NCBI GenBank assembly: GCA_021234155.1
Contig: JAJEKV010000051.1
Span: 5,088,698-5,152,697 of the forward strand
DNA from: Isoetes taiwanensis
Taxonomy: Eukaryota; Streptophyta; Lycopodiopsida; Isoetales; Isoetaceae
Length of the DNA: 64,000 nucleotides
Reading direction: 5' to 3'
The notes beneath the pieces are model-generated. The model was not told the origin of the DNA and did no database searches. It was given only the letters and a program-made list of their open reading frames with translations. The stretch's first letter is position 1, and every line of letters starts with the position of its first letter. This document shows positions 55,199-64,000 of the stretch, piece after piece. A program made the position numbers and the translations under genes.

Positions 55199-55459
55199 TC
55201 TTTTGGCACTCCTGGTGGGACCTTAGCAGTGGAGCTGCCCTATAAGGATCCCATGGACAAAGAAGGCGAGTCAGAAGGGTCTGTGCAAATGGCAGACCAG
55301 CGTTACCAGACAATAAGATTTATACTGCTCAACACCTGACTCATGAATGGGAAAATGAGAGAGAAGGAGAAATATATGCTGTACAAAGTGATAAGAAAGA
55401 AAAGAAAGTTCGATTTGAAGAGGAAATCAAGAAGGAGGTAGCAAAGGCTACTGATAGAC

Positions 55460-58048
55460 TTGAAACTTGAAACGGGCATGCAGGCATTACTAGAAATATC
55501 AAAACAGCTTACTGAAGCTCTAAAAGTGCAAGCAGCAAATGCTACAATCAATACGTGCACTTTTTGCCAAAGGTTGGGGCATACAGAAGCTACATGTTTT
55601 GCAAGGCCTTGTCCAAAGTGTAATATAAGAGGCCATTATGGAAAAGAATGTCCGGTTGTACATTTTGCAAAGAAATAGGACATACGGAAGAAAAGTGCAG
55701 GGTCAAACAATATTTGTCTAGGCAGGACATATTAAAAAACAAAGGTACAAGCACGAGTTCAAATGCAAACATCAATCTGATAGAACAGAATGTGGAGAAT
55801 GTAGCGCTTGAACAGGAGGACGAAGTCTTGAATGTGGTTACAAGACAACAAAGCCGTGCTCAACATCTTGAACTGCCAAGCGGTGAAGTGACAAAAAGCC
55901 AGCACGTGCAATCAGGAAACACAGTTGTACCAGTAGCAAAACATGCAAAAACTTCGCTTAAAAGTAGCCCGAAAATGGCTGATTCTGCTACAGAGGCTGC
56001 TTTAGGCCACTTGAGGAATAATCTACCCATTGCACCTAAGAAAACAGAAGAAACAGAAGGCCCACAAGATTTGGAAAGATTATTAAGGGGCTCAAGTGTA
56101 CGGATGGATCTGCTAACCTTGCTAAAAGTTGCCCCTTCATACAAACAGAAATTAATGGACTTAATGGAGCAAAATGGCGAGAGCTGTGTAAACAATATGG
56201 AGAATGATGATGAGGAATGTTTAGTGAACGCTATAATAGTGAATGAAGCTGCCGTAGACCCTGGTATTTTTGAATGTGGAGCTACAGTGCAAGGGAAGCA
56301 ATTGGAAAGAGTATTTGTTGATGGAGGATCTGGTTCTAATGTCATGCCGCATAATGTAATGATGCAACTTGGACTTAATGTGAATAAGTCCACTATGCAG
56401 ATACTTCGAACCTTTTCTGGTCATAAAGTGCGCCCCATTGGGATTGTAACAGATGTGCCAGTGATAGTTGAGGACATAACGGTAGTGGCAAATTTTGTTG
56501 TCGTACCATCTTACGATGATCCAAGTAAGCCCACGAGCTATGATCTGTTATTGGGAAGACGATGGATGAAATCAGTTGATGCTAGGCCAGTATGGGGCGG
56601 AGGTTATTGTAGTATCACCAATGGCATGAAATTATCGTATATCTATAACAGTGAGGGGAAAAGGAGAAACGATGAGGAGAAGAATGAGGAAGCATTTCTT
56701 ATAGAAACAGAGGACCTGCTGGTAGATGAAGGGATGGGACAATTTGTTATCAATGCTGAGGTGACTCCAACGATCACATCCAATGACATTAATAATTACT
56801 TACTAGTAAAGCAGGAAACAATAGTACAGGAAGATGGGGGCGAAAAATCTGCGTATCTATGGTTTGATGGGGGCATCTCAAGGAAGTTGCAGTTAGCTAG
56901 CACGGGAGTTGTGCTTAAAAATAGCAAGATGGAAGTGCTTGCAGAAAGGGGAGAGATCATACATGGTTGCACGTCCAATGCAGCAGAATATAAAGCGTTA
57001 TTGGCAGGTTTGGTAATGGCACAAGAACATAACATCACGCATCTCCATATTAGAGGTGATTCACAACTTGTTTGTAGTCAAATCCTCGGGGATTATAGAG
57101 TTAGAAATGAATATCTACTTCAGTTGTGGAATGAAGCGCATGCTAAATTGGCAAAATTTATGTTCTGGGAGATACGTCATGTGCCCCGTGAACAAAATTC
57201 GGAGGCTGACGCGTTATGCAAGAATACCTTACTTAATTATCTTTGCGAAGGGGCAGTTGAAGAGGAAGATATAGAAGTAGAAGATTTAGAGAAATTGCAT
57301 CCAATATTGGTGGTCGACATTGCAAGGGAAGCACATACTTGTGATATCACTATTGTGAAGAATGGTCAAGAAAGGAAATTGGCTTTAGGGACCTTAGTCA
57401 ATGAACAGGAAAAAGGCAATCTTGTTCAGTTATTCCAAGAATACTTGGAAGTATTTGCTTATGATTACTCTGAAATGAAAGGTGTATCTAAAGAAACATA
57501 TGAATTTGAAATAAAAGTGAAGCCGGAGGCTAAGCCAGTACCGCAGAAATTACGAAGGATAAATCCAACTTTGCTAATGCTGGTGCAGGAGGAAATTCAG
57601 AAAATGTTGCAAGCAGGACTGATTTATGAAATACAAAATCCACCTTGGGTATCATGCATAGTGCCGGTACTTAAAAAAAAATGGAAAACTGAGAATCTGC
57701 ATTGACTATCAGGAGTTAAACAAGGCCACGCGTAAAGATTGTTATCCATTACCTTTCCTGGAAGATATACTTCATACTGTGGCAGGTCAAGAAGTCTATT
57801 CATTTATGGATGGCTTCTCGGGATTCAATCAGATCTATATTAAGGAAGAGGATCAACCAAAAACTTCCTTTATAACTCCATGGGGCACATATGCAATGAA
57901 GAGGATGCCTTTCGGCCTTAAGAATGCCCCTGCTGCCTTTCAACGAGTTATGTGCAGAATATTCAAGGACATCCCATCAGACTTACTCAGGATATTCTTG
58001 GATGATTTGTGCTTGGCAACTCCTAGGTCTTGGATGATTTGTGCTTGA
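55460..58048 (+). pseudogene. Gypsy gag-pol fragment with RNase H between protease and RT
   Basis: Three CX2CX4HX4C knuckles open the frame (CTFCQRLGHTEATC, CPKCNIRGHYGKEC, CTFCKEIGHTEEKC), with a one-base shift between the second and third near 55670. The main ORF (55648-57705, 685 codons) then has a protease at residues about 220-320 (VFVDGGSGSNVM). An RNase H follows at about 400-525 with D-E-D-D residues in YLWFDGG, NAAEYKALLAG, HIRGDSQLVCSQ and NSEADALC. The start of RT is at about 585-685 (NPPWVSCIVPVLKK). An A-run at about 57672-57680 shifts the frame, and RT continues as CIDYQELNKA, YSFMDGFSGFNQIYI, MPFGLKNAPAAFQR and FLDD, then stops at 58048. RNase H ahead of RT is unusual for this group. 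Confidence 0.85.
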
Positions 58049-59547
58049 ATACCAAATATGGAAAAAACGACCACAATGGCATGCCCGAGGCTTGATGCGG
58101 TGATTTCCAGTGGTGGAGGAAGATTGGAGATGCTTGCGGCACCGTTTCCTATGATTCTGGCGATGCCCAAGGCTTGGAAGATCAAAAACGAAATAGGCAT
58201 CAATAGATGCACGGCTCCAGGAAGAAAACGATCCAGTGAGTGCAGTCATTGTTTAAAATAAGTTCAATTTTATTTTTTGTGCAAATAATAGATTCTGAGC
58301 TGATATATGGAACGATCAGGTCATTGGGAAATCATGCATTGCATAGTTAAGGGAGATCATTGAATTTGGTGAAATTGGAGACATTATTTGGAGCAATTAT
58401 GTTATGATCAGGAGAGCTACAGATTATGGTTGTGTAACAGACTTGACTTGCTATGTTATTTGGTACAAATGAGAATTTAAACAGTTGAATCTAAGCAGGT
58501 GGATATCAAGGAAGAGCATAGCATATGCATACATGTTATTCAGCGGGATGCAGTATTGAATATGAATATGTCAAAATGATTTGACACAGTTGTATTTAAG
58601 GCAGTGCAGCTACAGATTTGTTGGAATGCAATTCGAACATAGCATTGCTAGATTTATCTGAACATCTATTATTGTGAGATGATCATAAATGAATAAGAAA
58701 AGCCCTGCTCTGGTTTGGAAAGTTGCTTATATTGTAGCCTTGTTTTGATTGTATTTTACTTTTAGTGAAGTAAGAGAAAGGAAGCTTGTTGTGCTTGTTG
58801 TGCTGTGAGCAAATCTTCTCAAGAGAAATAGATAAATCTATGGTAGATGATTGCCATAAGAAACAAGAGTTTGCTTTAATTGCGTTACTGTGTGCACGCT
58901 ATAAACTATAAATTCTGGCATTTTTACACAAGCTGATTTAACAGTAGTACATAAGTATTTGTATGCACAGGTTTATTGCTGTGTTGATCTGGAATTAAAC
59001 GTATTTGCTACTATATTAGTTCTCAGACTCTACAGTTGATGCATTGCAAATCCAAGTAAGAAGTGATCGCTTTAATCGTAAGGCTGTGGCATGCTATAAA
59101 CTATAAGTTCTGGCCGCACAGGTTGGGCAGTAAGATAAGTGACTGTTTTACTTAAGTCTTTGCATGCACAAACCTATTGCTATTTTTCTCATCTGGATAT
59201 AGACATGTCTACTTCTGCTTCAGTTACATACATCATATTTGTAGGTTCTGGCATGTATATACAGGTTGGGCAATAAAATAGTTGACAGTATTACCTAAGT
59301 CCTTGCATGCATAGACTTATTGCTGATTTATCATCTGGATATATATACAGGTTGGGCAATAAAATAGTTGACAGTATTACCTAAGTCCTTGCATGCATAG
59401 ACTTATTGCTGATTTATCATCTGGATATAAACGTATTTGTATTTGCTACTGCTTCAGTTCACATACTATCTTATTTGACGTTAAACGTATTGTGATCTAA
59501 ACTAAAATTGTCTAGATTGTTGGTGTACTGCTCCACATACATCAACA
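58046..59547 (+). repeat. 3' LTR
   Basis: Near-identical to 53702-55198, including the tandem subrepeats; begins at the truncation point in RT. Confidence 0.9.
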
Positions 59548-59939
59548 CCCCATGTGACTTTGATATCATTAATATGATGTAAGTATATTAAGGTATACAA
59601 TTTGCATCACTACTGTAAATAAAGCACACCTGCTGCTACAAACCTCTTCAAACATTGATGACATAAAAACCTTATGGGATGATCCTTGGGTTGCCCCTAG
59701 GGGGGCAAGCCCTTGTTTATGTGGGTTTATGGCATATTTCAAGTATATGCCAGTATATATCAATGACTGCTCCAAACTTGCTATAGGGTGTAAATTGGCA
59801 GTGGCGCTGTTGTTGGGCAGCCACTTTGGAAAGGAAGGAGAGAACCTGTGCTTGGCGACGGACGGAAGGTTGTTGGGTTAACCTGTGCTTGGCGACAGAA
59901 GGAGAGAAAATGAAGGTTTAGTTTGAATAGGGGAAATAA
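59548..59939. other. Right flank of the gypsy element, no gene
   Basis: No exon recognised. AACCTGTGCTTGGCGACGG and AACCTGTGCTTGGCGACAG repeat a short phrase at 59839 and 59880. Confidence 0.45.
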
Positions 59940-61520
59940 TTCAGAATAATCACCATCACCATGCCGCTCATTTTGATACAATCGCAGATGGTAGAGGCCA
60001 GCGGCGATTTCATCGGAGAACCGAGGTTTGAACATGTTTGCATAAATTAAATTCGTTTTACAAGATTATGAAGCTTGGGTTTTACTATGTTTCCCGTAAT
60101 GCAAAGACACATGTGGGACGAGAATGGAGAAAATGAAGTAGGCCGAGATAAAATGCTTCTTCAACTTGAACAGGAATGCTTGGAAGTATTGTCAGAAGGT
60201 AAATAGTGCTAGCCATACTAGAGCTTGCCTTTGCCAAGCTCTTGCAGATTCCGAAGCCAAATTTGCAAAGCTTTTCACCTCACTAGGTTATCACCCTGTT
60301 CGTCTAAGAGTAATACTTCTTCCCTCTTCTCTTCATGCAATTTGAATGGTCCGTGCCAGCCTATCCAGAGTGTCATTGCTGATGCGTCTTTATTGGCTTT
60401 CAGAGTTTTCTAGACTTGGATGCTCCTGAGTAACAATTTTGAAGAAATCCTTTCCCAATTCTGTGGATAATTCATGGACATTATTCACATATTTAAGGAC
60501 TTTGTATAGCGTTGGCTCTGGCAGTCTACTTAAAAGTTAGTTGCTACAATAGAAATAGTCTTAAAGCTCAAACTATATCACTCAAAAAATGTCAAAACAG
60601 GGGCACCTTCTCTTTCATGAGACCTTGGAGCTAAACTTTGTATTTTTCGAGTTTTCTAGAAGACAAATCATGTTCTCTTGATTTCTGATACAACTCTTCA
60701 TCATGAAATTCTATGATATCAAAGATTTCCGCAGAATAATCACCATCACCATGCCACTCATTTTTTATACAATTGCATATGGTAGAGGCCAACGGCAGTT
60801 CCATGCCGGAGAACTTCAGGTTTGAACATGTTCGCACAATGGAGAACTTCAGGTTTGAACATGTTCGCACAGATTAAATTCGTTTTTGCAGTATGAAGGT
60901 TGGTTTTTACTATGTTTTTATAATGCAACATATATGGGACGAGAATGGAAAAAATGAAGTCGGCCGAGATAAAATGCTTCTTCAACTTGAACAGGAATGC
61001 TTGGAAGTATTGTCTCAAGGTAGATAGTGCTACATACTAGAGCTCGCCTTTGCCAAGCTCTTGCAGACTCCGAAGCCAAATTTGCAAAGCTTTTGACTTC
61101 ACTAGGTGGTCACCCTGTTCGTGTAAGAGTAATACTTCTTCTCTCTTCTCTTCATGCAATTTGAATAGTCCGTGCCAGCCTGTCCAGAGTGTCATTGCTG
61201 ATGCTTCTGCATTAGCTTTCTTCGGAGTTTTCTAGACTTGGATGCTCCTGCGTAACAATTTTGAAGAAATCTTTTCCCAATTCCGTGGATAATCCATGGA
61301 CAGTATTCACATATTTAAGGACTTTGTGTAGATGTTGGCTCTGGCAGTCTACTCAAAAGTTAGTTGCTACAATAGAAATAGTCTTAAAGCTCAAACTATA
61401 TCACCCAGAAAATGTCAAAGCAGGTATGCACCTTCTCTTTCATGAGACCTTGGAGCTAAACTTTGTATTCTTCGAGTTTTCTAGAAGACAAATCATGTTC
61501 TCTTGATTTCTGATACAGAT
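59940..61520 (-). pseudogene. Tandem 790-bp duplication with exon-like pieces, unrecognised gene
   Basis: About 59940-60730 and 60731-61520 match along their length (blocks CAGAATAATCACCATCACCA, GAGATAAAATGCTTCTTCAA, TCTAGACTTGGATGCTCCTG). On the minus strand both contain coding-like blocks: RLPEPTLYKVLKYVNNVHEL followed by TELGKDFFKIVTQEHPSL in the left unit, and ASAMTLWTGWHGLFKLHEEK then EEVLLLHEQGDHLVKSKALQ in the right unit, where the left one has a stop. WHGDGDYSAEIFDIIEFHDE sits between units. A nested 33-bp duplication lies at about 60808-60873. I do not recognise the protein. Stops and frame changes suggest decay, with the right unit the better preserved. Confidence 0.5.
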
Positions 61521-62056
61521 CATGAAATTCTGCGGTATCAAAGATTTTGCTAGAAGTTCTAAATTTGAAATTCAACATTTCTGACAGTGCTCCATTTCAC
61601 TGGCATTCTCGATTTATTATTTTTCATCTCATTCTGTTGTAAGATTTCTTATACACTTTGCATCCTGTGCATTTCATAAAGATTGAGTCAGGAATGAAGG
61701 TAGATTAAAGGGGAACTTTGTTTCTTACATCAAGCTTTGCTTCATTAACCAACACGAATCATGCAAGGTACATTTATTTCACTCTTCCTATGACTGTTTG
61801 CCCATAGCAATCCCTTTTGATTCATGTTGTAACTGTTGCCTTCCACAAAATAACATCATTCTAAGTCAGGAAAATAACCCCTATAAATGCATCCGTTTGT
61901 GAAACTGTTATATGGAAGCAACAAGTATTCTTTATTTCAAGGTCCATTTTATATGTTTTGTGTGCCTTGTGGGTGGTTGAAATCAGTTGTAACCTTTGGA
62001 AAGTTTACGTGCAGACATAAATGACATGGATCTTCTAGCCAAAAAATCAGAATTTA
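61521..62056. other. No exon recognised
   Basis: AT-rich sequence that would hold introns or upstream exons of the methyltransferase that follows, but none can be read with confidence. Confidence 0.4.
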
Positions 62057-62059
62057 CGT

Positions 62060-62752
62060 ATGAAACAGATGTCCACAAATAAAGGTTCCCGCCAAGATTT
62101 GATTGTTGTGGCTTCTTTGTTAGATCGTATTCCAAATCTTGCTGGATTGAGGAGAACATATGAAGTATGTTTCAAATGTGATAACTCTATCCAGTTTTTG
62201 TTTTTACTAAGATACAACTATCTTGTAATAGGTCTTCCAAGCTGCATGTCTTGTTGCGCATGATGCCCATGTTCTGGAGGATAAGCAGTTTAAGCTGATA
62301 AGGTACAATCACATATTTATTTTAGAACTTAAACAGGTTATCTTAAATCGTATTATCAAAGTGTAATGGTCGAGCAATATGTTCGATCAAGCTAGTATCT
62401 AGCCTCAAGTTGTTCCTCAAACAAAAATGAAATGAAGGCTACACCGGTTGGTTTGGAACAAAGCGCAAACAAAGCACGCCACTAATTGAATATTCATTCC
62501 CCAAAAAAATAGTAAGTGGCATTTATCTTTGTTTTCCCAAGTTGCTTTGTTTGAAATGAAGATTTAACCAAGGGAGTGGCACATGTATTACTGTTGGGTA
62601 GAGAGAAGGAAGGTATTCCTGTAGAATTAATACAGGCACTAGATGTCTGTCTTGAAATTCCTCAGCTGGGTCTCATTCGATCCCTGAATGTCCATGTCAG
62701 TGGTGCAATTGCAATTTGGAAGTACACAAGACAACAGTTAAAAGGTCACTGA
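62060..62752 (+). pseudogene. C-terminal part of a SpoU/TARBP1-type RNA 2'-O-methyltransferase
   Basis: Exon pieces at 62060-62164 (QDLIVVASLLDRIPNLAGLR), 62232-62302 (LVAHDAHVLEDKQFKLI), about 62430-62510 (VGLEQSAN and, two bases out of frame, STPLIEYSFPKKI) and about 62576-62752 ([20 protein letters not shown] and [20 protein letters not shown], stop TGA). GREKEGIP and the SLNVHVSGA stretch are the SpoU knot motifs that bind S-adenosylmethionine. The family methylates the 2'-OH of G18 in tRNA (yeast Trm3, human TARBP1). Large N-terminal parts of these proteins are not seen upstream. An extra AA near 62487 breaks the frame, and with no upstream exons a decayed fragment is likely, though the gene could extend through unread introns. 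Confidence 0.7.
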
Positions 62753-63114
62753 TATTTTCAGACCTGTACTTTCTTTCAGAAGATGCCATTTCCTTATTGG
62801 CAATCTGACTAGAACATGTAAAGTGTGTCTTTTAAATATCAAATTTGCTATACCCATGTTGTGGTTAACGGTAGTCAATGGCCATCATGGTTTAATTCTT
62901 CACATCCTTTAATTTGTAATTCTTTGATGCCCGATTATTACTTGAGGGTGAATTGCTCCAAGGAGTGAGAAAACTTTCTTTAGTTGATAAATCAGGTTGA
63001 CCTTGGCCATGGATAAGGTGGATGAAAAGGGAGGGCTTGTTTCCTTAAAGATGTGCAATCCTTCATTGTTTTCTCCCTTTTTTTAGTGTATATGGGTTTA
63101 TAGTCCATATGATG
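62753..63114. other. No gene seen
   Basis: Gene-less spacer between the methyltransferase fragment and the LINE. Confidence 0.5.
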
Positions 63115-64000
63115 GCCTCATACTCCTTGGAGACTTCAATGCGCGCACCGGGGTAGAACAACCCATGAGATTTGATCCCTTGACTGATGATATATTGCAG
63201 TTGCGTCCTGCAGAAGGAGCTTGGCCACGGACATCAGACGACAATCAGGTCACGCGCTATGGTCGACAGTTGCTTTTGCTCTGCAGTATCTTTGACTGTG
63301 TAACTGCAATGGATCGGCACGGTGGCCTTCCACCCATAAAAGCACTTGTAGGCGGGGAAAACCAGGGCGGATCTAGTGTGGTGGACTATGTGTTGGTGCA
63401 CGGCGGGGATATGCATGTCATCAAGCACTTTCGGTGGGAACAACTAATAGGGATGAAGAGATCGACTCAGACCACTTACCACTTTACTTGAAGTTGGCTT
63501 GGCAGGTTGTGCGAACCCCCGGTGCAACAACTCCTCACACGCCTCAGATGCGATTGGATTATGAACATGAAGGGGCTTATGCCCAGATGCTTATAGATGA
63601 CCTGGCAGAAATTTTGCAATATCCTACACTAGAGCAACAGACAAGGCCCACCGACCGATGTGCTTAGGGGCTGCGCAGAGATGCTTTGGGATGCTTTGAC
63701 CTCCGGGAACACAACCTTCCCACGTAATCAATGGTTTGATGCGAGTGCAAGGAACACAAACGCCGGCTCGCCAAGTCCACGCACTCGCTTTACGCCCACA
63801 TGCAATCGACAAACCGCATCTTCCTTAAAGCTAAGAAAGCCAGGTACATTGCAGCGCATCAAAGGGAAATGTTTTACCTCCTGGAACGTCACCCCAGGAC
63901 TTTCTGGCGAAGGGTACTTAGAAAGCCGCGATACGACCCGGGGGAATATCACTCCCGAGTAGTGGAGGCAATACTTGCAACAACTATATGACCCTCGGGG
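63115..64000 (+). mobile_element. LINE endonuclease and linker region, running off the window
   Basis: The frame starts GLILLGDFNARTGVEQPMRF, where GDFN is the endonuclease catalytic motif, passes GGSSVVDYVLVHGGDMHVIK, shifts near 63425 to NRDEEIDSDHLPLYLKLAW (SDH, the final catalytic motif), and after another shift reads STNRIFLKAKKARYIAAHQR and FYLLERHPRTFWRRVLRK, the linker to RT. The RT would lie beyond 64000. At least two frameshifts and a stop near 63987 show that the copy is inactive. The endonuclease differs from that of the L1-like copy at 23.1-24.1 kb. Confidence 0.82.

Larger units (their letters stand above)
53693..59547 (+). mobile_element. Ty3/gypsy retrotransposon with 1.5-kb LTRs and truncated pol
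   Basis: Direct repeats 53693-55198 and about 58046-59547 are nearly identical (I counted roughly 20 differences) and end ...ATCAACA. The left copy begins TGTTG, so TGTTG/CAACA form the LTR tips. A TTTTGGCAC...GGGACC stretch after the left LTR resembles a worn gypsy primer-binding site. The interior codes for a gag tail with zinc knuckles, protease, an RNase H and RT, and is cut inside RT just after the FLDD motif, where it meets the right LTR at a repeated CTTGGATGATTTGTGCTT. The left ~8 bp of the right LTR and any polypurine tract are missing, and no matching target duplication is seen. Confidence 0.85.

Noticed and set aside
55860..56424. 177-codon minus-strand ORF
   Set aside because: Shadow of the strongly supported gag-pol frame on the plus strand.

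Overview
The window looks like nuclear DNA of a land plant with a large, repeat-rich, AT-rich genome; a fern or other seed-free plant is my best guess. The basis is GT-AG introns throughout, a BTB/LRR gene of the plant FBL11 type, a plant clavaminate-synthase-like (TfdA) dioxygenase, Ty1/copia and Ty3/gypsy retrotransposons, LINEs, a Helitron terminus and a scrap of chloroplast atpB-atpE. No bacterial operon, CRISPR array, rRNA or functional tRNA was seen.

Layout. 1-5.8 kb: two decayed Ty3/gypsy pol regions ending in a tandem-repeat array. 6.3-9.2 kb: an intact-ended but gene-less LTR retrotransposon (minus strand, 5-bp target duplication). 9.2-11.3 and 20.1-20.7 kb: two halves of an unrecognised spliced gene, now decayed. 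Between them, 11,399-20,081, lies an 8.7-kb DNA transposon with terminal inverted repeats and two convergent intron-containing genes: a transposase-like protein with candidate D/D/E residues (+) and a coiled-coil RING-finger protein (-). A poly(A) retroposon is nested between the two genes. This transposon is the best candidate in the window for an undescribed system. 20.9-27.0 kb: a possible solo LTR, a threefold dispersed repeat, two LINE fragments and a tRNA-like SINE. 27.16-28.34 kb: an intact three-exon TfdA-family oxygenase. 28.8-30.1 kb: a LINE RT fragment; 30.9 kb: a foldback element.

32.0-46.4 kb (minus): a complete-looking 20-exon FBL11-like BTB-BACK-LRR gene. Its 6.5-kb intron holds a copia element (37,377-40,771, with the plastid fragment just before the 3' LTR) and a second copia remnant. 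46.4-47.8 kb: a GC-rich nested inverted-repeat element directly upstream of the FBL11 start codon. 47.8-53.5 kb: low-coding sequence with segmental duplications, ending at a Helitron 3' terminus. 53.7-59.5 kb: a gypsy retrotransposon with 1.5-kb LTRs and the unusual domain order zinc knuckles-protease-RNase H-RT, truncated within RT. 59.9-61.5 kb: a tandem ~790-bp duplication carrying exon-like pieces. 62.06-62.75 kb: the C-terminal end of a SpoU/TARBP1-type RNA 2'-O-methyltransferase with one frame disruption. 63.1-64.0 kb: the endonuclease part of a LINE running off the window.

Only the FBL11-like gene and the TfdA-like gene look like intact host genes. The rest is a layered record of transposon insertion, duplication and decay.
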